A stretch of 11,031 nucleotides of DNA from Alphaproteobacteria bacterium (lineage in GTDB: Bacteria > Pseudomonadota > Alphaproteobacteria > Micavibrionales > UBA2020), in NCBI GenBank assembly GCA_029266795.1, contig JAQSWE010000054.1:1-11031 (forward strand). The letters are read 5' to 3'. The stretch's first letter is position 1. Each line of letters begins with the position of its first letter. The notes beneath the pieces are model-generated. The model saw nothing but the letters and a program-made list of their open reading frames with translations, searched no databases and was not told where the DNA came from. The position numbers and the translations under genes were made by a program. Positions 6,067 to 11,031 of this stretch are shown here, in pieces.

Positions 6067-6145
6067 AGGCTTTTACTTTAGGGGCAGGGGCTTGGCAGGT
6101 ACAGAATAGTTGTAATCTTTTATAATTCATTGAAATTACTACACT

Positions 6146-6170
6146 TTATGGCGCAACTATGTTGCCATAA
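6146..6170. promoter_or_regulatory. Inverted repeat in the photolyase/secreted-protein divergent gap
   Basis: TTATGGCGCAAC and GTTGCCATAA form near-perfect arms around TAT; the left arm carries two extra bases. It lies seven bases upstream of a candidate rightward promoter and upstream of the leftward photolyase operon, so it could be an operator serving either side. No regulator can be named. Confidence 0.35.
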
Positions 6171-6176
6171 ATCAGC

Positions 6177-6205
6177 TTGCCGAGAATCCGGATCGGGCAT
6201 ATACC
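6177..6205 (+). promoter_or_regulatory. Candidate promoter for the secreted His-rich-tail protein
   Basis: TTGCCG (6177-6182) and TATACC (6200-6205) are spaced by exactly 17 bases and lie about 48 bases before ATG 6253, leaving a leader that contains GGAGG at 6238-6242. Confidence 0.45.
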
Positions 6206-6252
6206 TAAGGCCACACCAAGAGCTTCTTATATAACGTGGAGGGTTTAAACCC

Positions 6253-6966
6253 ATGAAGAAACTGAAATCTCTGGTCCTCACTTTCGCGCTTGCTGCCGGC
6301 AGCGCTATCGGTCTCGGGACAGCCGCGCAGGCGCAGACAATCGATGTGCGCCAGACGCAGACCGCGCAGAACGAACTGGTCACCAATAACTACATCGATG
6401 CGGATGTTATCAACTCCGTCGCGCAGCTGCCGCTGTTGAGCGAAAACACGTATTACCGCGCGGGCCGCGGGTTTATCTCGGCGCGCGTCGAGGCAACCGG
6501 CGAGAATGTCGGCGTCGAATTCCAGCTCAACAACGGCTACAAGACGCCGGTGCGCGCCTATAACCTCGACGATGCTGTCGGCGCGATGAATTTCGGCAAC
6601 GCGAAAATGAACGCCAGCGCGCTTGAAAACCGCCTTGCCTTCAACGAAAACCAGACGCGCATCTATGCGCGGGCCTATCCGAACTACATCTATTCGCGCC
6701 CGCTCGCGCCGATCATCCTGATCGGTCGCCCGTGGAACAACCACGGCTTCCATCATCACGACAACCACGGCTGGCGCCAGCAGCCGGTCATCGTGCCGCA
6801 GCCGCGCATCGTGATCCGCGTGGGCGGCGGCAACGACCACCGCGGCAATGATCATTATCGCGGCAACGACCGCGGCCGTGACAACCACCGCGACAACCAT
6901 CGCGGCAATGACCGCGGCGGCCGTGGCGACCGCGACCACAGGGGACCGGGCGGACATCGCCATTAA
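6253..6966 (+). CDS. Secreted protein with His/Asn/Asp/Arg/Gly-rich tail
   Basis: This is a 237-residue exported protein. A classical signal peptide occupies residues 1-27 (MKKLKSLVLTFALAAG..., cleavage after AQA). Residues 28-150 form a soluble part with TQTAQNELVTNNYIDADV and a YYRAGRGFISARVE strand region that I do not recognise. Residues 160-175 are histidine-rich (NNHGFHHHDNHGW). After a hydrophobic VIVPQPRIVIRVGG strand, residues 191-237 are low complexity, with repeating R-G-N-D, D-H-R and D-N-H units and no hydrophobic residue. The tail is suited to binding metal ions or polyanions, but no function can be assigned. GGAGG lies 10 bases upstream of the ATG. The gene is monocistronic, with its own promoter candidate and a strong terminator. 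Confidence 0.8.
   Translation: MKKLKSLVLTFALAAGSAIGLGTAAQAQTIDVRQTQTAQNELVTNNYIDADVINSVAQLPLLSENTYYRAGRGFISARVEATGENVGVEFQLNNGYKTPVRAYNLDDAVGAMNFGNAKMNASALENRLAFNENQTRIYARAYPNYIYSRPLAPIILIGRPWNNHGFHHHDNHGWRQQPVIVPQPRIVIRVGGGNDHRGNDHYRGNDRGRDNHRDNHRGNDRGGRGDRDHRGPGGHRH
6823..6963 (+). repeat. Low-complexity coding repeat (R/G/N/D/H tail)
   Basis: The 3' end of the preceding gene is built from short repeated units such as cgcggcaatga, gaccaccg and gacaaccaccg, encoding GNDHRG, RGNDRG and DNHRDNHRG. The pattern suggests expansion by slippage, so the length may vary between strains. Confidence 0.6.
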
Positions 6967-6981
6967 GCCCCGTTGATATTC

Positions 6982-7022
6982 AAAAAAAGCGCGGCGTCAG
7001 AATTTGAACGCCGCGCTTTTTT
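6982..7022 (+). terminator. Rho-independent terminator, possibly bidirectional
   Basis: A perfect 9-base-pair stem, GCGCGGCGT (6989-6997) with ACGCCGCGC (7008-7016), is flanked by seven A on the left and six T on the right. It lies 15 bases after the secreted-protein stop and just before the tRNA gene; the A tract would also allow termination on the other strand. Confidence 0.9.
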
Positions 7023-7042
7023 ATTGTAGTTTGAAGATATAC

Positions 7043-7119
7043 GTTTCCGTAGCTCAGCTGGATAGAGCATCAGTTTCCTAAACTGAGGGTCGCAGGTTCA
7101 AATCCCGCCGGAAACGCCA
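7043..7119 (+). tRNA. tRNA-Arg (anticodon CCT), CCA encoded
   Basis: A full cloverleaf: acceptor stem GTTTCCG (7043-7049) pairs with CGGAAAC (7109-7115), discriminator G, and genomic CCA at 7117-7119. The D arm contains AGCTCAGCTGGATAGAGC. The anticodon stem TCAGT/ACTGA (7070-7074, 7082-7086) closes loop TTCCTAA with CCT at 7077-7079, reading AGG arginine codons. The T arm is GCAGG-TTCAAAT-CCCGC and holds one A-C mismatch (7094 with 7106). It follows a terminator, so it has its own transcription. Confidence 0.95.
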
Positions 7120-7154
7120 TTTACGGCTCCATTGCGGGCAAAAAAACATCCTAT

Positions 7155-7382
7155 TTACAGACGCTTGAACCTAAATTTTAGCCAAGGGCCGTCGGTTGGC
7201 GCAGTATCCGGCTTTTTAAAAACGCGGTTTGCGGCCCAAATTTCTGGATAATGTCTCGTCTTTTCCACAATACGCACCAATTGAATCCTTGCGGTATTTT
7301 TCGAGGCTGTTCCATTTTGCAACGGATTTTTAAGCCAAGCCTATGTACTGTTAATCGAGCGAGTGGGAACGTCGCTTGTCAT
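7155..7382 (-). pseudogene. Protein-like reading frame interrupted by one TAG (possible relic)
   Basis: In the 299-base gap between the tRNA and the protease gene, the minus strand reads ATG (7382-7380), 12 further codons (MTSDVPTRSINST), a TAG at 7343-7341, and then 61 open codons to TAA at 7157-7155. The second part, containing KNTARIQLVRIVEKTRHYPE and GPWLKFRFKRL, has protein-like composition, but no ribosome-binding site is clear and codon use is less G/C-rich than neighbouring genes. Options are a decayed gene, perhaps cargo of an element once integrated at the tRNA, a short gene starting at TTG after the TAG, or chance. I recognise no family. The upstream part also overlaps the region where the protease promoter must lie. 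Confidence 0.3.
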
Positions 7383-7418
7383 ATTATTTTATGCGCGACG
7401 AAATTAAGGGAGATTTAA

Positions 7419-10190
7419 ATGGCTGTAGTTCCGGATTCAAATTCCGTTCCGGTGACGGGCGACGACAACATTGACGGCGTCATTCAGGGCGGCTCGTGGA
7501 CGCCCGCACTTCCCGGCGACCCGATCGTCCTGACCTACACCTTTTATACCGATAGCGCGTACACGACCACGAAGTGGACGGACTCCGACAAGGCCAACAT
7601 TACGCAGGCGCTCGAGGCCTGGGGCTCGGTTGCGAACATCTCGTTCCAGCAGATCGAGGCGAACGGCCCCAGCTACCTGACCAGCAACGCGGATATGGCG
7701 TTTACCTACGCAGGCGATGGCGGCAGCATTCTCGGCCTTGCGCTGTTTCCCGACCCCGATTACGTGACCAATGAATTCCTGCCGGGTTTCCTCGAGGACC
7801 GCACCAGCTACCCGAAACCGGAAGGCGACGTCTTCCTGTTCGAGGGCAGCGAAGTGTTTGAACAAGGCGGGCTGAACGCGGGCAGTTTTGGTTTTGCCGT
7901 CGCGCTGCACGAAATCGGCCATGCGCTGGGCATGAAGCACCCGCATGACGACGGCGGCAACGGCCGCCCGCTGCTGCCGCCCGCGCTCGATAACGGTTAT
8001 GATTCCGTCATGAGCTATAATGATCCGCAAGTGGTCGATAACGGCGACTATGTGTCGTTTCTGCGCGGCTTCCAAAGCACCCCCATGCCCGTCGATATCC
8101 GCGCCTTCCAGCTGATCTACGGCGCCAACATGACCTACCACACGGGCGACGACGTTTATGAACTGCGCGAAGACGGCCAGGTCCGCACCATCTGGGATGC
8201 CGGCGGGATCGACACATTCAGCGCGAAATTCGCGACGCAAGGGCTGCAGATCGACCTGCGCGAGGGCGAACTGACGCGCCATGGCGGGGCCGAAGGCCTC
8301 TCGGCGACCGCGATCGCCTTTGACGTTGTGATCGAGAATGTCTTCGGCTCTTACTTCAACGACATCATCACGGGCAACGACGCTAATAACACCATCAACG
8401 GGCAGTCCGGCACCGACACCATGGCGGGCGGGCTCGGCGACGACACCTATTACATCGACCGCCTGGCCGATATCGTCAGCGAAAACACCGGCGAAGGCAC
8501 GGACCATATCATCAGCAACGTTTCCTTCGACCTCACGGCCAGCGCAGTGGATGTCGAAAATCTCACGCTGACCGGCGGCGCGCTCATCGGCTCCGGCACC
8601 GATGACGATAACACGATCATCGGCACAGGCGGCAGGAACACGCTGACAGGCCTGCTGGGGAATGACGTGCTCGACAGCGGCGGCGGGGCGGATACGCTCA
8701 TCGGCGGCGATGGCGACGATACTTATTTCGTCAGCCTTGCAACCGCGCGTATTTTTGAAAACGCGGGCGAAGGCATCGACACCGTCAATACAGCAGTCAA
8801 ATTCACGCTCGGGGCGGAACTTGAAAACCTCGTCATCACGGGCAGCGGGCTCGTGGCCGCGACCGGCAATACGCTCGACAATGAAATGACCGGCAACGGC
8901 TCGAAAAATACGCTGTCGGGGCAGGCGGGCGATGATACGCTCGCGGGCGCCGCCGGCAACGACAGGCTGTTGGGTGATGCGAACGACGATACGCTCGACG
9001 GCGGCGCGGGCTTCGATACGCTGGACGGCGGCACCGGCAACGATGCCATGGCGGGGGGGCTGGATGACGACCTCTATTACGTCGACAGCGCCGGCGATAC
9101 CGTGACGGAAGCCGCCGGCGAAGGCGTCGACACCGTGCAATCTTCGGTCACCTTTTCTCTCACCGGTACGGCGGATGGCGTCGACAACCTGGTGCTCACG
9201 GGCCTCGGGAACATCGATGCGACGGGCAATGCGCTCAATAACAAGCTGACCGGCAATGCCGGCAGCAACACCCTCGACGGCGGCGCGGGCGTAGATACGT
9301 TGATTGGCGGTGCCGGCAACGATTTCTACGTCATGGACAGCTCCCTCGATTTCATCAAGGACACCGGCGGCATCGATACCGTGCTGACCGATATCACCAT
9401 CGACTTCCCCGGGTATCATTACCTGTTGCCGGGCATCGAAAACATCACGCTCACCGGCGTCGGTAACGTCGATGCGCGCGGCGGCACGACCGCGAACGTC
9501 CTGACCGGCAATAGCGGCGACAACACGCTCGACGGCTTCACCGGCAACGACACCATGATCGGCGGGCTGGGCAACGACACCTTTATCGTGGGTGCGGTGG
9601 GCGATATTGTCTCCGAACTCGCGGGCGAAGGCACCGATACGGTCATTTCAACCGTGACATTCACGCTCTCGGCCGATGTCGAAAACCTGACGCTCCTCAA
9701 CACCGGCAACGGGACGGGCAACGCCGGCGACAATTACATCATTGGCGGTGCCGGCGCGAATACGCTGTCCGGCCTTGCGGGCGAAGATACGCTGACCGGC
9801 GGCAACGGCGCCGATATCCTGCTGGGCGGGCTGGACGACGACATCCTCGCCGGCGGCGCGGGTGCCGACAGAATGACCGGCGGCGCAGGTGCCGACAGGT
9901 TTATTTTCGATCTGCCACCGGCGCAGGGCGGCATCGACACGATCACCGATTTCGTGTCGGGCGGCGGCAACGATGTGCTCGATATCGCGGATGTGCTGGT
10001 CGGGTATACCGGCACGGTCACGGATTTCGTGCAGCTCACCTTTGTGGGCGGCAATACCATCGTGAAGGTCGATGCGAACGGCACCGGCGTCGGCGGATCC
10101 AACTTCGTGCAGATCGCAACGCTGACCGGTGTCAACCTCGGCACCGACGAGGCGGCGCTGGTGGTAAGCGGCAACCTGATCGTGACATAA
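7419..10190 (+). CDS. Serralysin-family zinc metalloprotease with RTX repeats (type I secreted)
   Basis: This 923-residue secreted endopeptidase has no Sec signal peptide, as expected for type I secretion. Residues about 30-235 form the M10 catalytic domain: zinc site HEIGHALGMKH (His164, Glu165, His168, His174) and Met-turn SVMSY (196-200) with Tyr200. Residues 250-320 match the serralysin linker (TIWDAGGIDTF...LREGEL...VIENVFGS), leading into calcium-binding RTX nonapeptides (GGxGxDxL) to about 824. The RTX part contains five modules, each starting with a (D)DTYYID-like strand (341, 433, 551, 635, 719), and ends in ADRFIFDLPP (825) and a C-terminal T1SS target domain finishing SGNLIVT. At 923 residues it is about twice a typical serralysin (about 470). 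AAGGGAG lies 6 bases from the ATG. No ABC transporter or inhibitor gene is in the window. Likely role: degradation of external proteins for nutrition or virulence. Confidence 0.93.
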   Translation: MAVVPDSNSVPVTGDDNIDGVIQGGSWTPALPGDPIVLTYTFYTDSAYTTTKWTDSDKANITQALEAWGSVANISFQQIEANGPSYLTSNADMAFTYAGDGGSILGLALFPDPDYVTNEFLPGFLEDRTSYPKPEGDVFLFEGSEVFEQGGLNAGSFGFAVALHEIGHALGMKHPHDDGGNGRPLLPPALDNGYDSVMSYNDPQVVDNGDYVSFLRGFQSTPMPVDIRAFQLIYGANMTYHTGDDVYELREDGQVRTIWDAGGIDTFSAKFATQGLQIDLREGELTRHGGAEGLSATAIAFDVVIENVFGSYFNDIITGNDANNTINGQSGTDTMAGGLGDDTYYIDRLADIVSENTGEGTDHIISNVSFDLTASAVDVENLTLTGGALIGSGTDDDNTIIGTGGRNTLTGLLGNDVLDSGGGADTLIGGDGDDTYFVSLATARIFENAGEGIDTVNTAVKFTLGAELENLVITGSGLVAATGNTLDNEMTGNGSKNTLSGQAGDDTLAGAAGNDRLLGDANDDTLDGGAGFDTLDGGTGNDAMAGGLDDDLYYVDSAGDTVTEAAGEGVDTVQSSVTFSLTGTADGVDNLVLTGLGNIDATGNALNNKLTGNAGSNTLDGGAGVDTLIGGAGNDFYVMDSSLDFIKDTGGIDTVLTDITIDFPGYHYLLPGIENITLTGVGNVDARGGTTANVLTGNSGDNTLDGFTGNDTMIGGLGNDTFIVGAVGDIVSELAGEGTDTVISTVTFTLSADVENLTLLNTGNGTGNAGDNYIIGGAGANTLSGLAGEDTLTGGNGADILLGGLDDDILAGGAGADRMTGGAGADRFIFDLPPAQGGIDTITDFVSGGGNDVLDIADVLVGYTGTVTDFVQLTFVGGNTIVKVDANGTGVGGSNFVQIATLTGVNLGTDEAALVVSGNLIVT
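8358..9890 (+). repeat. RTX/module repeats inside the protease gene
   Basis: Imperfect tandem modules of about 80-115 residues each combine nonapeptides (for example GGLGDDTYYID, GGAGNDFYVMD) with a beta segment of the form GEGTDTVxSxVTFTLxxxVENLTLTG. The nucleotide motifs ggcaacgac, gatacgctc and gaaaacctc recur throughout. Five module starts are visible. Recombination between modules could change their number. Confidence 0.85.
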
Positions 10191-10206
10191 AACGTCAAAT
10201 GACAAT

Positions 10207-10242
10207 AAAGCGCCGCCGGCATCCGCCTGCGGCGCTTTTTTT
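10207..10242 (+). terminator. Rho-independent terminator after the protease
   Basis: A perfect 10-base-pair stem AAAGCGCCGC (10207-10216) with GCGGCGCTTT (10229-10238) closes a 12-base loop and runs into seven T (10236-10242). It separates the protease from the response-regulator operon. Confidence 0.92.
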
Positions 10243-10269
10243 GTCTGCGGCATTCTTGAACGATCATTT

Positions 10270-10297
10270 TTGTCAGTAAAACAGCCGTAAATATTAA
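10270..10297 (+). promoter_or_regulatory. Candidate promoter for the response-regulator operon
   Basis: TTGTCA (10270-10275) and TATTAA (10292-10297) are 16 bases apart. The rest of the leader up to 10382 is AT-rich and contains aaatatta twice (10289-10296 and 10318-10325); no clear operator is visible. Confidence 0.3.
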
Positions 10298-10382
10298 GAA
10301 AATAGGGTATGTGCCGGAAATATTAGGCAATTCTTAGGTTTTAAGGCTTAATCTGGGCGGAAGTATATTGTTGGGGACATTT

Positions 10383-10808
10383 ATGACGGCATTTTCTGTT
10401 TCGGATTTAAAGGCGCTCGTGGTCGACGACCACATGATCGTGCGCTGCGACATCGAGCGGCATATCAAGTCGCTGGGCATCACGCATATTGACCAGGCAG
10501 CAAATGTGGCGGAAGCCACAAGTAAAATGGGCGGCATGGAATACAACGTCGTGTTCCTCGACTGGAACATGCCGGGACGCAGCGGCTATAACATGCTGGA
10601 GCAGTGCCGGGGGGAGGCGAAGTACGACAACACCGCCTTCGTGATCGTATCGGCGGAATCCGAAGACCGCTATATCATCGAGGCGCTGAAGGCGGGCGCG
10701 ACATCGTATATCGTCAAGCCCGTGTCGGAAAACATATTGCGCGAACACGTTACACGCGTGGTCGCCTGGATCAACGAGCGTATGCAGGAAACGCGGCAGA
10801 CAGCATGA
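10383..10808 (+). CDS. CheY-like single-domain response regulator
   Basis: This 141-residue protein is only a receiver domain. Acidic pair Asp15-Asp16 (LVVDDH), phosphoacceptor Asp60 (VVFLDWNMPGRSG), switch Ser90 (VIVSAES) and Lys112 (YIVKP) are all present, so it should be phosphorylated. There is no output domain; it would act through a partner protein such as a flagellar motor, an enzyme or a phosphorelay. I chose ATG 10383 because GGGGA at 10373-10377 lies 5 bases upstream; the TTG at 10368 would add five residues and lacks a good site. Its stop overlaps the next ATG by 4 bases (ATGA, 10805-10808), coupling it to a CheX-like protein that probably dephosphorylates it. The sensor kinase is not in the window. 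Confidence 0.93.
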   Translation: MTAFSVSDLKALVVDDHMIVRCDIERHIKSLGITHIDQAANVAEATSKMGGMEYNVVFLDWNMPGRSGYNMLEQCRGEAKYDNTAFVIVSAESEDRYIIEALKAGATSYIVKPVSENILREHVTRVVAWINERMQETRQTA

Positions 10809-11031
10809 CGACACCCGCAGCGGACACGCTGGAAAGCATGAACACCTACGTCTCCGACATCGTCGGCAAGGCGGTGACCGGCACGTTCGACACGATGTTC
10901 GGGCGCGAGGTCGCGCATACGGGCGCAACCGCGCATGTGCCGCAAGCGGGCGAAATTTCCAGCCATGTCAGCTTGACGCAGGGCGCGGCGCTCAACGTTG
11001 ATTTCAGCTTTCATTTTGACGCCGGCCTTCT
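10805..11031 (+). CDS. Probable CheX-like phosphatase (partial, 3' end outside window)
   Basis: The first 75 residues are present and the frame stays open to the window end. An N-terminal helix (NTYVSDIVGKAVTGTFDTMF) followed by GREVAHTG, and later SLTQGAALNVDFSFHFDA, resembles the start of CheX/CheC-type phosphatases, which begin with a long helix (xxxxFxTMxG) before a beta sheet. These proteins remove phosphate from CheY-type receivers. The catalytic helix with its Glu and Asn would lie beyond the window, so the family call is provisional. The ATGA overlap with the receiver gene makes a receiver-phosphatase pair likely. Confidence 0.62.
   Translation, partial: MTTPAADTLESMNTYVSDIVGKAVTGTFDTMFGREVAHTGATAHVPQAGEISSHVSLTQGAALNVDFSFHFDAGL

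Noticed and set aside
6205..6963. 252-codon minus-strand frame opposite the His-rich-tail protein
   Set aside because: Its Ala/Val run mirrors the GNDHRG repeats; the plus strand has a signal peptide, promoter, ribosome site and terminator.
7181..7200. GCCAA/TTGGC inverted repeat in the gap after the tRNA
   Set aside because: Only five perfect base pairs with an unbalanced interior and no T tract; it also lies inside the minus-strand protein-like frame.
7043..7418. Integrated island at tRNA-Arg
   Set aside because: No second copy of the tRNA 3' end is present in the window and no integrase is seen, so only a speculative relic remains.
7437..9419. Long open frame (660 codons) on the minus strand opposite the RTX protease
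   Set aside because: It is the antisense shadow of GC-rich repetitive RTX coding sequence; the plus-strand frame carries the catalytic and RTX motifs and a good ribosome site.

Overview
The window looks like about 11 kb of the chromosome of a free-living Gram-negative bacterium, most likely an alphaproteobacterium. The grounds are GC-rich coding DNA with AT-rich promoters, a serralysin-type RTX protease, an HSD10-type short-chain dehydrogenase, a Sel1-repeat protein, and the style of the response regulator/phosphatase pair. I cannot name a genus. I see no insertion sequence, integrase, CRISPR array or phage gene. Genes are densely packed and several overlap by 4 to 17 bases.

Left part (1-1240): a divergent sulfur-stress module. 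An ArsR-family repressor of the YgaV/BigR type, cut by the window edge, reads left. A YgaP-like membrane rhodanese and a small cysteine-rich DUF2892 membrane protein read right. The gap between them holds an AT-rich dyad overlapping a possible promoter, so the repressor probably controls both sides in response to reactive sulfur.

Positions 1240-4190: a leftward group of three. A membrane-anchored Sel1-repeat protein overlaps an HSD10-like dehydrogenase, followed by a secreted protein that combines a TIMP/netrin-like N-terminus, TPR-like helices and pentapeptide repeats. To the right, reading rightward, is a 147-residue protein I do not recognise.

Positions 4663-6066: a leftward three-gene unit. 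It holds a stand-alone FAD-binding photolyase domain, then (4-base overlap) a separate small protein resembling the photolyase antenna domain, then (17-base overlap) a 47-residue DUF2256 zinc-finger protein missed by the usual length cut-offs. This looks like a DNA photolyase/cryptochrome split into two polypeptides plus a small accessory protein, and it is the most unusual unit here.

Positions 6067-7119: a secreted protein with a His/Asn/Asp/Arg/Gly-rich tail, a strong bidirectional-looking terminator, and tRNA-Arg(CCT) with encoded CCA. The 299-base gap after the tRNA contains, on the minus strand, a protein-like reading frame broken by one in-frame TAG.

Positions 7419-10242: a 923-residue serralysin-family zinc metalloprotease with five RTX modules and a type I secretion C-terminus, closed by a terminator. 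Positions 10383-11031: a single-domain CheY-like receiver overlapping by 4 bases the start of a probable CheX-like phosphatase that runs off the window.
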